Shown: positions 44,846-54,966, counted from the first letter of the stretch. The stretch is 64,000 bases of DNA from Pseudomonas sp. GV085 (GCF_003050925.1 NZ_QAOV01000004.1:248001-312000); one strand, 5' to 3'. Notes: generated by a model from the sequence alone, not told the origin. Numbers and translations are program-made.

Positions 44846-44864
44846 GACGCCTCTATGTCTGGTA

Positions 44865-46580
44865 TCAGCGGCGGATGCGGGCCTGAAGGAACGACAGTAC
44901 GTCGTCGACCGGCAGCGCTTGCGCATCGGCCTCGGTGCGGCTCTTGTATTCCAGGTTGCCTTCGGCCAGGCCGCGGTCGCTGACCACGATCCGGTGTGGA
45001 ATTCCGATCAGCTCCATGTCCGCGAACTTGATGCCCGGGCTGGTTTTCTTGTCGCGGTCGTCGAGCAGCACTTCGAAGCCGGCAGCGGTGAGTTGCGCGT
45101 ACAGCTTGTCGGTGGCTTCACGAACCTGTTCGGTTTCGTAGCGCAGCGGCACCAGGGCGATCTGGAAGGGCGCGAGGGTGTCGCTCCAGATGATCCCGTT
45201 TTCGTCGTTGTTCTGCTCGATGGCAGCCGCTACCACGCGGGACACGCCGATGCCGTAGCAGCCCATTTCCAGGGTGACCGGCTTGCCGTTTTCGCCCAGC
45301 ACTTCGCACTTCATCGCTTTGCTGTACTTGTTGCCCAGCTGGAAGATGTGCCCGACTTCGATGCCGCGCTTGATTTCCAGGGTGCCTTTGCCGTCCGGGC
45401 TCGGGTCGCCGGCCACAACGTTGCGCAGGTCGGCAACGGTCGGAACAGGCAAGTCGCGCTCCCAGTTCACGCCGAAGTAGTGTTTGTCGTCGATGTTGGC
45501 GCCGATGCCGAAGTCGCTCATCAGTTCGACCGAACGGTCGATGATGATCGGCAGCGGCAGGTTCAACGGACCCAGGGAACCGGCACCGGCGCCAATGGCG
45601 TCGCGCAGTTCGCTTTCCGAAGCCATGACCAGCGGGCTGGCAACGCCTGGCTGGTTGGCCGCCTTGATTTCGTTCAGCTCATGGTCGCCACGGATGATCA
45701 GGGCAATCAGCTTGCCTTTCTCTTCGGCGTGCACCACGAGGGTCTTGATGGTTTTCTCGATCGGCAGGTTGAAGCTTTCGACCAGTTGCGCAATGGTCTT
45801 GGCATTCGGCGTGTCGACCAGGCGCAGTTCTTCGCTCGGAGCGGCGCGCGAGGATTCCCGTGGCACAGCCTCGGCTTTCTCGATGTTCGCCGCGTAGTCG
45901 GAACCGTTACTGAAGACGATGTCGTCTTCGCCCGATTCGGCCAGAACGTGGAACTCGTGGGAGCCGGCGCCGCCGATGGAGCCGTTGTCGGCTTCAACAG
46001 GGCGGAATCTCAGGCCCAGACGGGTGAACACGTTGCAGTAAGCCTGGTGCATGCGGTCGTAGGTGACCTGCAGCGAAGGCTGGTCGGCGTGGAAGGAGTA
46101 GGCGTCCTTCATGATGAATTCGCGGCCACGCATCAAGCCGAAGCGTGGGCGGGTTTCGTCACGGAATTTGGTCTGGATCTGGTACAGGTTGATCGGCAGC
46201 TGCTTGTAGCTGCTCAATTCGTTGCGCATCAGATCGGTGATGACTTCTTCGTGGGTGGGACCTGCGCAGAAGTCGCGACCGTGGCGATCCTTGAAGCGCA
46301 GCAATTCAGGGCCGTACTCTTCCCAGCGCCCGGATTCCTGCCACAGCTCAGCCGGTTGCGTGCTCGGCATCAACACTTCGAGAGAGCCGGCGGCGTTCAT
46401 TTCTTCACGAACGACAGCTTCGACCTTGCGCATTACCCGCAAGCCCATCGGCAGCCAGGTATACAGGCCCGAGGCGAGTTTGCGGATCATGCCGGCGCGC
46501 AGCATCAGCTGGTGGCTGATCACGACCGCGTCGGAAGGCGTTTCTTTTTGTGTGGCGAGCAAAAATTGACTGGTGCGCAT
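44865..46580 (-). CDS. proS: Prolyl-tRNA synthetase
   Basis: This 571-residue class II synthetase begins [40 protein letters not shown]. It has motif 2 ([26 protein letters not shown]), a mid-protein editing insertion (residues about 230-390, INS/YbaK-like) and the C-terminal anticodon-binding domain. It charges tRNA-Pro and clears Ala-tRNA-Pro. A long open frame on the opposite strand is its shadow. Confidence 0.98.
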   Translation of the reverse strand: MRTSQFLLATQKETPSDAVVISHQLMLRAGMIRKLASGLYTWLPMGLRVMRKVEAVVREEMNAAGSLEVLMPSTQPAELWQESGRWEEYGPELLRFKDRHGRDFCAGPTHEEVITDLMRNELSSYKQLPINLYQIQTKFRDETRPRFGLMRGREFIMKDAYSFHADQPSLQVTYDRMHQAYCNVFTRLGLRFRPVEADNGSIGGAGSHEFHVLAESGEDDIVFSNGSDYAANIEKAEAVPRESSRAAPSEELRLVDTPNAKTIAQLVESFNLPIEKTIKTLVVHAEEKGKLIALIIRGDHELNEIKAANQPGVASPLVMASESELRDAIGAGAGSLGPLNLPLPIIIDRSVELMSDFGIGANIDDKHYFGVNWERDLPVPTVADLRNVVAGDPSPDGKGTLEIKRGIEVGHIFQLGNKYSKAMKCEVLGENGKPVTLEMGCYGIGVSRVVAAAIEQNNDENGIIWSDTLAPFQIALVPLRYETEQVREATDKLYAQLTAAGFEVLLDDRDKKTSPGIKFADMELIGIPHRIVVSDRGLAEGNLEYKSRTEADAQALPVDDVLSFLQARIRR

Positions 46581-46723
46581 GGTTGGCCGTTATCGATTGC
46601 TGATGACGAGAAGTGACGGAGCATTGTACGGGCGAGATCCGCTGGCGTACAGGCGCGCGGTCAGTGGTGTGGCAGGAGGGCACGATTCACTCGGCCCTCC
46701 GCGATTGTTCCTGAGTAAAGATC

Positions 46724-48283
46724 CTACGATTCTTCGGTGACCGGGGTCTGCACCGGTTCCGGTGTCGGTGTCGGACCTGCGCGGCGGTTCTCCTGGAACC
46801 AGTGCAAGGCGATCAACAGCAGGGTCGGGACGCCCAGCAGGGCGGTGATCAGAAAGAAATTGTGGTAACCGAATTTTTCCACCATGACCCCGGAATAGCC
46901 ACCGATCAGGCGCGGCAGCAACAGCATGATCGAGCTGAGCAGGGCGTATTGGGTGGCGGAGAACTTGAGGTTGGTCAGGCTCGACAGGTAGGCGACGAAC
47001 GCCGAGGTGGCCAGGCCTGAACTGAAGTTGTCCAGGGAGATGGTCAGCACCAGCATGTTCAGGTTGGGGCCCATATCGGCGAGTATCAGGAACAGGATGT
47101 TGGTCGCCGCGGATGCGACGCCGCCGATAAACAGGATCGGCAAGATGCCGAAACGCACGATCAGCAGGCCGCCCATGCCGGCACCCACCAGGGTCATGAT
47201 CAGGCCGAAGATTTTGCTGACGCTGGCGATCTGGTCCTTGGTGAAGCCCTGGTCGATGTAGAACACGTTGGCCATCACGCCCATGACCGTATCGGACATC
47301 CGATAGGTGGCAATCAAGCCGAGTAGTAGCAACGCTTGCCAGCGGTATCGCAGGATGAAGTCGTTGATCGGAGTCAGCACGGGTGCCAGGCCGCGACGGC
47401 CCATGGCCGAGAGGCACAGGGCGGTGAGCGTGATATAGAGGATGGCCCGCAGGAACGCGCGGTCTTCGAGCAGCAGGTCGAGCACGCTCACGCCTTCGAA
47501 CAGTACGCTGGCGAAGTCGGTGTAGTAGAGCTGGGTGAACATGGCCGGCACGGACACCAGCAAAATGATCAGCACGAACACCGAGGCCAGTTGATGCACG
47601 AAGCTGTAGCGACCGGCCTGCAGTTGCGTGCGCAACGGCACGGGTGGTTCGCGCATGAACGTGGAAGTCAGCAGTGCCGGGACCATCAGCACCCCGAACA
47701 GAATGTAAGTGCCGGCCCAGGCCGAATGCTTGTAGTTGAAGCCGGTGGAGCCAAAGCCTTCGGCGAAGTACAGCGCGCCTGCAGTCGCCAGCAGCGCGGC
47801 GACCCGGTAGCCGGACATGTAGCTGGCGGCCAGGGCGGCCTGACGATTGTCTTCGGCGATTTCCAGGCGATAGGCGTCTACCGCAATATCCTGCGTCGCT
47901 GATGCGAAAGCGACGACCACGGCAATGGCGATCAGCCAGGACAAATGCTTTTGCGGATCGCAGAAACCCATCCCGATCAGGCCAAGGATGACCAGTGCCT
48001 GGGACAGCACGAGCCAGGATCGTCGTCGACCGAGTTTGCCAAGCAATGGCAGTCGCCATTGGTCGAGCAACGGTGACCAGACCCATTTGAAGGCATATGC
48101 CAGGCCAATCAGGCTTGCATAGCCAATGGTTTCACGCGCCACGCCAGCCTCACGCAGCCAGACTGAAAGCGTTGAAAACACCAGCATGTAGGGCAGGCCG
48201 GCGGCGAAACCAAGCAGCAACAGCACGAGTGTCGAAGGGCTGGCATAAGCGGCGAGCGCGGCGCGCCAGGTTTTACGGGGCAT
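46724..48283 (-). CDS. AmpG-family muropeptide permease (MFS)
   Basis: This 519-residue MFS protein has about twelve to fourteen membrane helices. N-terminal AmpG-type landmarks are visible (LLGFAAGLPYMLVFSTLSVWLREAGV, YAFKWVWSPLLDQW, ASATQDIAVDAYRLE). AmpG imports anhydro-muropeptides for cell-wall recycling and so influences AmpC induction. Pseudomonads can have more than one homologue (ampG, ampP), and which this is cannot be decided here. Confidence 0.87.
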   Translation of the reverse strand: MPRKTWRAALAAYASPSTLVLLLLGFAAGLPYMLVFSTLSVWLREAGVARETIGYASLIGLAYAFKWVWSPLLDQWRLPLLGKLGRRRSWLVLSQALVILGLIGMGFCDPQKHLSWLIAIAVVVAFASATQDIAVDAYRLEIAEDNRQAALAASYMSGYRVAALLATAGALYFAEGFGSTGFNYKHSAWAGTYILFGVLMVPALLTSTFMREPPVPLRTQLQAGRYSFVHQLASVFVLIILLVSVPAMFTQLYYTDFASVLFEGVSVLDLLLEDRAFLRAILYITLTALCLSAMGRRGLAPVLTPINDFILRYRWQALLLLGLIATYRMSDTVMGVMANVFYIDQGFTKDQIASVSKIFGLIMTLVGAGMGGLLIVRFGILPILFIGGVASAATNILFLILADMGPNLNMLVLTISLDNFSSGLATSAFVAYLSSLTNLKFSATQYALLSSIMLLLPRLIGGYSGVMVEKFGYHNFFLITALLGVPTLLLIALHWFQENRRAGPTPTPEPVQTPVTEES

Positions 48284-48327
48284 GGGCTGGAGTCTGCCTC
48301 AAGAAATACGGAAACAAAGCGCGCACT

Positions 48328-48690
48328 CTAACCGCTGTGCTCTACCGGACGCCAGCCATGGCGCTGAATATCAACACGATTATTCAGGACGCTGATGCCC
48401 TCCATGCGTAATCGTACGCGCTGCTCATCGCCCGAAGGGCTGCCCGCCGGCAGGCTGATACGCCCGTTTGCACCCAGAACGCGATGCCAGGGTAATTTGC
48501 TGTCGCTCGGCAATTCGCTGAGGGTGCGGCCGACCCAGCGGGCGGCGCGACCCAGTCCTGCAAGCTCGGCCAATTGACCGTAGCTGACGACTTTGCCCTC
48601 GGGAACTTGCGCCAGTGTCAGATACAGCGCCGTGCGTCGGATTTGCGCCGCACTCTCGGGTTCATCGGTTGGATCGGTCACGTCCGTCAT
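48328..48690 (-). CDS. Alkyltransferase-like (ATL) protein, MGMT family
   Basis: This 120-residue single-domain protein is related to O6-alkylguanine-DNA alkyltransferases. The active-site PCHR motif is PWHRV here (Trp68 in place of the acceptor Cys), the defining change of ATL proteins. These bind O6-alkylguanine without repairing it and flag it for nucleotide excision repair. The finger helix SYGQLAELAGLGRAARWVG is kept. Start MTDVTD is preferred; an ATG at 48714 would add eight residues and neither has a strong ribosome-binding site. Confidence 0.85.
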   Translation of the reverse strand: MTDVTDPTDEPESAAQIRRTALYLTLAQVPEGKVVSYGQLAELAGLGRAARWVGRTLSELPSDSKLPWHRVLGANGRISLPAGSPSGDEQRVRLRMEGISVLNNRVDIQRHGWRPVEHSG

Positions 48691-48844
48691 TCCTGAAGAA
48701 GTCTGCTTTACCATCTATAGAGTAAATCCTGTACAGGCGGTTGAGAAATGAACTCAACAGAAATAGTCGGGTCAGTCCTTGTCAGGACATTATTCCTACG
48801 GATAATGCCGACTTTTCTCGCAAGCCCGAGCCCGTATTTTGCTT

Positions 48845-49852
48845 ATGTTGTCCAGATCCCTGCTGTACCTCGCTGTCCTCAGTGCTTCTACTCCCTTGTT
48901 AGCCGATACCGTGTGGTTGAAGAACGGTGACAAGCTGAGCGGCAAGATCACGCTGTTCGATGGCGGCAAGCTGCTGATCCAGACCGAGTACGCCGGTGCG
49001 GTGACGATCGACTGGAAACAGGTCAAGACTCTGGACAGCGATCAGCAATTGCTGGTCAAGCAGGATGCCTACAGTGGCGAGAAAGCCAAGTCGCTGAAAG
49101 CGGCGGACGCCGGTAAGGTCACGCTGGCCAATGGCGACGCACCGAGGACGGTCGAACTGGCGAGCATTCAGCAGATTCTCAAGCCAAAACCGGTGGTCGA
49201 GGATCTGGTGTGGAAAGGCAACGTCGATATCGCGCTGGATTATCAGCGGGCGGAAAACGACACCGATGACTACGACATCGATTTCAAGACCAGTGCGCGC
49301 CACGGTCGCTGGCGGCACACCGCCGAGGGTGAATACAACCGCGAGTTCCAGGATGACGTGGTGACCACCGACAACTGGCGGGCCGAGTACTCCATTGACC
49401 GATTCCTGACCGAGCAATGGTTCTGGCAGGGGCGTCTGGAGTACAAGCGCGACAAGGTCGAACACCTATCCCGTCAGCGCACCGTCGGTACCGGTCCCGG
49501 CTATCAGTTCTGGGATAACGAGCTCGGGGCGTTCTCCCTGGGCTCGCTGGTCAACCGCACGGACTATGAGTTCTCCGATGGCAGCAAGGACAATTTCTAC
49601 GCACTGGCCATGACGTGGGATTACAACCGCTACCTGATCGGCAAGCATGTCGAGTTCTTCACCAGTGGTGAGGTCGGCAAGCCGCTGTCGGGTGTGGCCG
49701 ACTACGCACTCGATGCCGAGATGGGGTTACGCTACAAGGTGACTGACTGGGCTTCGCTGAACCTGAAGGCGGAGCGGGACATCATCAGCGGCACCGATGA
49801 TGCGGATCTGGACAAGACACGCTACACCGCAGGATTTGGCGTGACTTGGTAA
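48845..49852 (+). CDS. DUF481 outer-membrane protein (YdiY-like)
   Basis: The 335-residue protein has a signal peptide (MLSRSLLYLAVLSASTPLLA, cleaved before DTVWLKNGD). An N-terminal module with repeated short strands (KNGDKLSGKITLFDGGKLLIQTEYAG) precedes a DUF481 domain of alternating strands ending in a C-terminal aromatic residue (GFGVTW), typical of outer-membrane beta-barrels. The function of DUF481 proteins is unknown. A TTG two codons earlier is possible. Confidence 0.85.
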   Translation: MLSRSLLYLAVLSASTPLLADTVWLKNGDKLSGKITLFDGGKLLIQTEYAGAVTIDWKQVKTLDSDQQLLVKQDAYSGEKAKSLKAADAGKVTLANGDAPRTVELASIQQILKPKPVVEDLVWKGNVDIALDYQRAENDTDDYDIDFKTSARHGRWRHTAEGEYNREFQDDVVTTDNWRAEYSIDRFLTEQWFWQGRLEYKRDKVEHLSRQRTVGTGPGYQFWDNELGAFSLGSLVNRTDYEFSDGSKDNFYALAMTWDYNRYLIGKHVEFFTSGEVGKPLSGVADYALDAEMGLRYKVTDWASLNLKAERDIISGTDDADLDKTRYTAGFGVTW

Positions 49853-49858
49853 TACGCT

Positions 49859-49937
49859 AAAAGATCGCAGCCTGCGGCAGCTCCTACAGGGGGGTTATGT
49901 TCACCCTGTAGGAGCTGCCGCAGGCTGCGATCTTTTT
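49859..49937. repeat. REP inverted pair (GCTGCCGCAGG class) after the DUF481 gene
   Basis: Units at 49859-49889 and 49908-49937 face each other, starting six bases after the DUF481 gene stop codon. Confidence 0.9.
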
Positions 49938-49961
49938 TACCTGTGAAAAACACACAGGCAC

Positions 49962-49995
49962 AAAAAAGCCCCGCTGTTGAGGGCGGGGCTTTTTT
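49962..49995. terminator. Bidirectional terminator before the cold-shock gene
   Basis: AAAAAAGCCCCGC and GCGGGGCTTTTTT form a strong stem around a short loop, serving the cold-shock gene on the minus strand and the DUF481 gene on the plus strand. Confidence 0.9.
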
Positions 49996-50012
49996 ACTAA
50001 AGCAAGTACAAG

Positions 50013-50222
50013 TTAGATAACTTGAACTTCTTCAGCTTGCATGCCTTTCTGACCGCGGGTAGCGATGAAAGAAACCTGTTGGCCTTCTTTCAGGCTTTTG
50101 AAGCCGTCGGATTGGATAGCTTTGAAGTGAACGAACAGGTCGTCACCGGATTGTGGAGTGATGAAGCCGAAGCCTTTTTCATCGTTGAACCACTTAACGG
50201 TACCGGTTTGGCGATTAGACAT
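50013..50222 (-). CDS. CspA-family cold-shock protein
   Basis: The 69-residue protein [23 protein letters not shown]... has RNP1 (KGFGFI) and RNP2 (DLFVHF) of the cold-shock domain. These proteins bind single-stranded RNA and melt structure. Several paralogues exist in pseudomonads (cspA, capB, cspD), so no symbol is given. AAGGAG precedes the start on the minus strand. Confidence 0.96.
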   Translation of the reverse strand: MSNRQTGTVKWFNDEKGFGFITPQSGDDLFVHFKAIQSDGFKSLKEGQQVSFIATRGQKGMQAEEVQVI

Positions 50223-50575
50223 GGTGTAACTCCTTGAACAAAGATAACTGCGACTCAGGAAGAACCCTGGCCGAGACTGAGTGCAAAGAGCAGGAAAAAT
50301 TCTTGTAGATGGTTGGATCGAAATTCAACATATCGTGTAGAGATTCTCAGTGACACAAGCAGCACAGTGGCGCCACCTTAACCCTTTTTCCGGGACGTGC
50401 CAATGCTTCTTGCGAAGGTTTCTCTGATTTAAGGATCGGCGGTGCGACGGTTCGTCGCCAGCACAGGTAATTCCTGCCTGTTCGGCGAGAATTGCACCGC
50501 GGACTTTGAACCCGGCGGCGCGCCCGGTAAGATGCCGGACAGAATTTTTCGACCTCGCTATTCAGGACACCCGCC
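50223..50575. other. Intergenic region between the cold-shock gene and dcd
   Basis: The 353 bases contain the divergent upstream regions of the cold-shock gene and dcd. No coding frame with a ribosome-binding site is seen. Cold-shock mRNAs usually have long structured leaders, so part of this is probably the 5' untranslated region on the minus strand; no specific structure is identified. Confidence 0.5.
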
Positions 50576-51142
50576 ATGAGCATCAAATCGGACAAGTGGA
50601 TTCGCCGCATGGCGCAGGAACACGGCATGATCGAGCCTTTCGTCGAGCGCCAGATGCGCGGCAGCGACGATAGCCGTGTGATCTCCTATGGCGTGTCGAG
50701 CTACGGCTACGATGTGCGTTGCACCAGTCATTTCAAGGTGTTCACCAACATCAATTCGGCCATCGTCGATCCGAAAAACTTCGATGCCGGCAGCTTCGTC
50801 GACATCCACAGCGACGTGTGCATCATTCCGCCTAATTCCTTCGCCCTGGCCAGCACCGTCGAATACTTCCGCATTCCGCGTAATGTCTTGACCATTTGCC
50901 TGGGTAAAAGCACCTACGCGCGCTGCGGCATCATCGTCAACGTCACGCCGCTCGAGCCTGAGTGGGAAGGTCACGTGACCCTTGAGTTCTCCAATACCAC
51001 CAATTTGCCGGCGAAAATCTACGCGAACGAAGGCGTGGCGCAGATGCTGTTCCTCGAATCTGACGAAGAATGTGAAGTGTCCTACAAGGACCGTGGCGGC
51101 AAGTACCAGGGGCAGCGTGGCGTGACCCTGCCTCGCACCTGA
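50576..51142 (+). CDS. dcd: dCTP deaminase
   Basis: The 188-residue product starts [22 protein letters not shown] and has the Dcd/DUT-fold motifs [46 protein letters not shown] (split here by function: catalytic Glu region) and the C-terminal nucleotide-capping tail. It deaminates dCTP to dUTP for thymidylate synthesis. It is transcribed alone. Confidence 0.96.
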   Translation: MSIKSDKWIRRMAQEHGMIEPFVERQMRGSDDSRVISYGVSSYGYDVRCTSHFKVFTNINSAIVDPKNFDAGSFVDIHSDVCIIPPNSFALASTVEYFRIPRNVLTICLGKSTYARCGIIVNVTPLEPEWEGHVTLEFSNTTNLPAKIYANEGVAQMLFLESDEECEVSYKDRGGKYQGQRGVTLPRT

Positions 51143-51249
51143 GTCAACCGTCCGACAAGTGCCGGGAATTCCTGAGCGGGCGTACACTCTATGGGGTGTA
51201 CTGTTCCGATCCGCGCAAGGCGGGTCGGGTCATCGCCTAGGAGTGCCGA

Positions 51250-51459
51250 ATGAAGATCGATCCGCGAATCAGTGCTGAACTGGCAAGGCTGGAACCCAAT
51301 CAGGTTGGCGTTCTGGCCTGGTCCTTGTTGGCACATCCGCCCGTCAGCATGGCAGGGGGTATCCCCGGCCAGCCTGATCCTGATACCCCGAACGAACAGC
51401 CTAACGAACCGGGCGAGCCTACGCTGCCGGATGAGCCGCCGCCTGCGCCTATGGTCTGA
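51250..51459 (+). CDS. Small hypothetical protein with Pro/Glu-rich tail
   Basis: The 69-residue protein has a short N-terminal helix-like part (MKIDPRISAELARLEPNQVGVLAWSLL in function a hydrophobic helix) and a C-terminal tail rich in Pro, Glu, Asp and Asn (DTPNEQPNEPGEPTLPDEPP). TAGGAG lies seven bases upstream, supporting translation. No known domain is recognised; it follows dcd by 107 bases. Confidence 0.6.
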   Translation: MKIDPRISAELARLEPNQVGVLAWSLLAHPPVSMAGGIPGQPDPDTPNEQPNEPGEPTLPDEPPPAPMV

Positions 51460-51485
51460 CAGTTCAGACACTACAGATCAAAAAA

Positions 51486-51590
51486 TGTGGGAGCGACGGT
51501 GCGGCGATCCGACCTGCTCGCGAAATCGGTGTGTCAGACAACACAAATGTTGAATGTCAGACCGCATTCGCGAGCAGGCTCGCTCCCACA
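51486..51590. repeat. REP pair of the GTGGGAGCGAG class, left unit degenerate
   Basis: The right unit (51567-51590) is a clean TTCGCGAGCAGGCTCGCTCC element. The left unit (51486-51524) begins GTGGGAGCGA and ends CCTGCTCGCGAA but is interrupted by about 15 unrelated bases (CGGTGCGGCGATCCG). It lies between the small ORF and the end of aotP. Confidence 0.8.
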
Positions 51591-51606
51591 GTTTTTTTGT
51601 CAGGCG

Positions 51607-52371
51607 TTACTTCAGGTTGCCGCTGAGGAACTGCTTCAACCGCTCGCTTTTCGGATTGCCCAGCACGTTGTCTGGCGCGCCTTCTTCCTCAACCAGGCCC
51701 TTGTGCAGAAACAGCACTTGGCTCGACACTTTGCGGGCGAAGCTCATTTCGTGGGTCACCATGATCATGGTCCGGCCTTCCTCGGCCAGGCCCTGGATCA
51801 CCTTCAGCACTTCACCCACCAGTTCCGGGTCCAGCGCCGAGGTCGGTTCGTCGAACAGCATGACTTCCGGCTCCATGGCCAGTGCGCGGGCAATCGCTAC
51901 CCGTTGTTGCTGACCGCCGGACAGGAAGGCCGGGTATTGGTCCGCCACACGGGAGGCCAGCCCCACCTTGTCGAGGTAGCGCCGGGCGCGGTCCTCGGCT
52001 TCTTTCCGGTCACACCCCAGCACCCGGCGCGGGGCCATGGTGATGTTTTCCAGCACCGTCATGTGGCTCCACAGGTTGAAGTGCTGGAACACCATGGCCA
52101 GGCGGGTGCGAATGCGCTGCAGTTCATTGGCATCGGCCACGTGTATGCCGTGACGGTCCTTGATCATGCGGATGTTCTGCCCGTCGAGGCTCATGGCGCC
52201 GTCGTTGGGTTGTTCCAGGAAGTTGATGCAACGCAGAAAGGTGCTTTTGCCCGAGCCGCTGGCGCCGATCAGGCTGATGACGTCGCCGGTCCTGGCCTTG
52301 AGTGAAACACCTTTGAGGACTTCATGATCGCCATAACTCTTATGCAGGCCTTCGATGGTCAATTTGTACAT
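51607..52371 (-). CDS. aotP: Arginine/ornithine ABC transporter ATP-binding protein
   Basis: The 254-residue ABC ATPase has Walker A GASGSGKST, signature LSGGQQQRVAIARAL and Walker B VMLFDEPTSALD. It starts MYKLTIEGLHKSYGD, as HisP/AotP proteins do. It ends the aot gene run (aotJ, aotQ, aotM, deacylase, aotP), all on the minus strand. In PAO1 the regulator gene argR follows aotP; here a REP and a small ORF follow instead. Confidence 0.93.
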   Translation of the reverse strand: MYKLTIEGLHKSYGDHEVLKGVSLKARTGDVISLIGASGSGKSTFLRCINFLEQPNDGAMSLDGQNIRMIKDRHGIHVADANELQRIRTRLAMVFQHFNLWSHMTVLENITMAPRRVLGCDRKEAEDRARRYLDKVGLASRVADQYPAFLSGGQQQRVAIARALAMEPEVMLFDEPTSALDPELVGEVLKVIQGLAEEGRTMIMVTHEMSFARKVSSQVLFLHKGLVEEEGAPDNVLGNPKSERLKQFLSGNLK

Positions 52372-52384
52372 GGGGCGTGCATCC

Positions 52385-53503
52385 TCAAGGCGAAAGTAGA
52401 TAGCCGCTGCGATAGGCTTCGGTGCCTGCGACGTGGGCAATCACCATGCCGGCAGTGGCCATGCGGCGCAGCGAGCGGGCGTACATCAACCCGGCTGTGG
52501 CGCAATGAACGGGAGTGACCAGATCGTTGACGGGATCAATGATCTCGGCGATCAGTTGCCCGGCCTCAAGGTATTCCCCCGGCAATGCGGTGAACACCAG
52601 CAGCCCGCCCACCGGTGTGGCCACCGGCTCTACACCGGCCAGCGGTGTCGCCGGATAGGGCAGGTCGGGCAGGGGCGCGGGTTCGCCGGCGATCGCGCCG
52701 AAATGGATCAGATAGTCGATCAACGCCTGACAGTCGAGGCTCGCCAGCGGGTGATTGACGTCGCCCTGGCCGCGCAATTCGACGGTCACCGAAAAACTGC
52801 CTGGTGGAATGTCGAAGTGTTCGCCGAAGCGTTCCTTCAACTGCCACCAGAGCAGGGTGAAGCATTCGTCGAACGACTGGCCCCCGGAATCGGTCGCCAA
52901 CAGGCTGGCCTCGGCACCGATGTAGCGGGCCAGTGGCTCGACCTGTGGCCAAGCCTCCGGCGTGGTGTACAGGTGTGCGACCGCTTCGAAATCACAATGC
53001 AGGTCGAGCACCATGTCGGCATCGCAGGCCAGCCGTTGCAGGGTCAGGCGCTGGGATTGCAGCTGGGTGCTGGCGGTTTGCCGGGCCAGCGCATTGCGCA
53101 GGCTGTTACGAATCAATTCGAGGTTGTGCTGCGGGTCGTTGCCGAGTTGGCCTTCGATCTCGTTGCCGACTTCTTCACTCAGGTCGACGAACCAGCGATT
53201 GAAGTTCTGCCCGGTTTCCAGCTCGAAGCGGCCCAGCGGCACGTCCATCAGTACTTGTTCCAGGCCAATCGGGTTGGCGACCGGGACCAGGACGATTTCG
53301 CTGCGCAAACGGCCAGCGGCTTCCAGCTCCGCCAGGCGTTGCTTGAGGTGCCAGGCCACCAGCATGCCGGGCATTTCGTCGGCGTGCAGGGAGGCCTGGA
53401 TGTAGATCTTGCCGTTGGCGGGTTGTGGGCCGAAGTGAAAACTGTGGATCTGTCGTGCAGTCCCCGGTAGCGGGGCCAGCAGGTCATGAGTCTGGTGGCG
53501 CAT
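52385..53503 (-). CDS. M14/AstE-ASPA-type deacylase inside the aot operon
   Basis: The 372-residue protein of the succinylglutamate desuccinylase/aspartoacylase family has zinc ligands H40-x-x-E43 (SLHADEMPG) and H169 (VLDLHCDF), and the catalytic Glu242 (TVELRG). It lies between aotM and aotP with short gaps, as PA0891 does in PAO1. The substrate is unknown; release of an amino acid from an acylated form taken up by the transporter is a reasonable inference. Confidence 0.85.
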   Translation of the reverse strand: MRHQTHDLLAPLPGTARQIHSFHFGPQPANGKIYIQASLHADEMPGMLVAWHLKQRLAELEAAGRLRSEIVLVPVANPIGLEQVLMDVPLGRFELETGQNFNRWFVDLSEEVGNEIEGQLGNDPQHNLELIRNSLRNALARQTASTQLQSQRLTLQRLACDADMVLDLHCDFEAVAHLYTTPEAWPQVEPLARYIGAEASLLATDSGGQSFDECFTLLWWQLKERFGEHFDIPPGSFSVTVELRGQGDVNHPLASLDCQALIDYLIHFGAIAGEPAPLPDLPYPATPLAGVEPVATPVGGLLVFTALPGEYLEAGQLIAEIIDPVNDLVTPVHCATAGLMYARSLRRMATAGMVIAHVAGTEAYRSGYLLSP

Positions 53504-53530
53504 GGATTTTTGTTTCCTGAAAACGGAGTC

Positions 53531-54241
53531 CTAGTGGGTCGGCCCGAGGAAGGCCAGCCATCGGCGTTCGGCAAGGCGGAACAGGCCGACCAGCGCAAAA
53601 GTGACGGTCAGGTAGATCAGCGCGGCGATACCGAACGACTGGAAGGTCAGGAAGGTCGCCGAGTTGGCGTCCCGCGCGACTTTCAGGATGTCCGGGATAG
53701 TCGCGGTGAAGGCCACGGTGGTCGAGTGCAGCATCAGGATCACTTCGTTGCTGTAATACGGCAACGAACGACGCAGGGCCGACGGCATGATCACATAGGC
53801 GTACAGTTTCCAGCCGGTCAGTCCGTAAGCCTTGGCCGCTTCCACTTCACCGTGGGCCATGCTGCGGATTGCCCCGGCGAAAATCTCGGTGGTGTAGGCG
53901 CAGGTGTTCAGGGCAAAGGCCAGGATGGTGCAGTTCATCGCATCGCGGAAGAAGCTGTCGAGCAGCGGTTGTGCGCGCACGGCGGCCAGGCTGTAGATCC
54001 CGGTGTAGCAGATCAGAAGCTGGATATACAGCGGCGTGCCACGGAACAGGTAGGTGTAGAACTGCACCGGCCAGCGAATGTAGAGGCGCGGTGAAACCCG
54101 GGCGATAGACAGCGGAATCGAGACGATGAAACCGAAGAATATCGATGCGCTGAGCAACCACATGGTCATGGCCAGACCGGTGATGTTGTTGCCGTCGCTG
54201 TAAAGGAAGGGTTTCCAGTATTCCTGCAGGAGTTCGATCAT
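53531..54241 (-). CDS. aotM: Arginine/ornithine ABC transporter permease
   Basis: The 236-residue inner-membrane protein has about five helices and the polar amino acid permease EAA loop (EVEAAKAYGLTGWKLYAYVIMPSALRRSLP). It pairs with AotQ as the channel. The start overlaps the aotQ stop by four bases, so the two permease genes are coupled. Confidence 0.93.
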   Translation of the reverse strand: MIELLQEYWKPFLYSDGNNITGLAMTMWLLSASIFFGFIVSIPLSIARVSPRLYIRWPVQFYTYLFRGTPLYIQLLICYTGIYSLAAVRAQPLLDSFFRDAMNCTILAFALNTCAYTTEIFAGAIRSMAHGEVEAAKAYGLTGWKLYAYVIMPSALRRSLPYYSNEVILMLHSTTVAFTATIPDILKVARDANSATFLTFQSFGIAALIYLTVTFALVGLFRLAERRWLAFLGPTH

Positions 54242-54966
54242 CGTACGGCCTCCCGGGTACCGGCGGAGTAACGACGTTCGAGCCAGCGCAGAATGAAGTT
54301 GGACGCGCTGGTGATCACCAGATAGATCAGCGCGGCAAGTACCAGGAAGTAAAACAGCTGATAGCTGCTTTTGCCGGCGTCCTGGGCAGCCTTGACCAGA
54401 TCGGCCAGGCCGATGATCGACACCAGGGCGGTGGCCTTGAGCATTACCATCCAGTTGTTACCGATACCTGGCAGGGCATAACGCATCATCTGTGGGAACA
54501 CCACGATCCAGAAACGCTGGCCGCGCTTGAGGCCATAAGCGGTAGCCGCTTCGACCTGGCCCCGCGGAACCGCGAGAATCGCGCCACGGAAGGTTTCGGT
54601 GAAATACGCACCGTAGATGAAGCCCAGGGTAATGACCCCGGCGCTGAACGGGTTGATTTCGATGTATTCCCATTCCATGAAATCGGTAAACGAGGTCAGC
54701 CAGGTTTGCAGGCTGTAGAAAATCAGCAGCATCAGGACCAGGTCCGGAACGCCGCGAATAAGTGTGGTGTAAAGCTGGGCAGGCACGCGCATCAGTTTGA
54801 CTTTTGACAACTTGGCACTGGCGCCAAGCAGCCCGAGCAACACGGCTACCAACAGCGATAACGCCGACAATTTGATCGTCATCCAGGTGCCTTGCATCAG
54901 CAGCGGACCGAAGCCCTTGAGGCTGAAGGCAGAGAGCCCCAGATTTTCCAGTAGGTTTTCAAACAT
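54238..54966 (-). CDS. aotQ: Arginine/ornithine ABC transporter permease
   Basis: The 242-residue HisQ-like permease has the EAA loop QVEAATAYGLKRGQRFWIVVFPQMMRYALP. The N-terminal ten residues before the first helix are slightly longer than in the PAO1 protein. It is separated from aotJ by 56 bases containing a hairpin that probably lowers read-through from the binding-protein gene. Confidence 0.93.
   Translation of the reverse strand: MFENLLENLGLSAFSLKGFGPLLMQGTWMTIKLSALSLLVAVLLGLLGASAKLSKVKLMRVPAQLYTTLIRGVPDLVLMLLIFYSLQTWLTSFTDFMEWEYIEINPFSAGVITLGFIYGAYFTETFRGAILAVPRGQVEAATAYGLKRGQRFWIVVFPQMMRYALPGIGNNWMVMLKATALVSIIGLADLVKAAQDAGKSSYQLFYFLVLAALIYLVITSASNFILRWLERRYSAGTREAVR

Noticed and set aside
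44727..46616. 629-codon open frame opposite to proS
   Set aside because: It mirrors proS and the lipoprotein start; composition is that of a shadow frame with no conserved motif.
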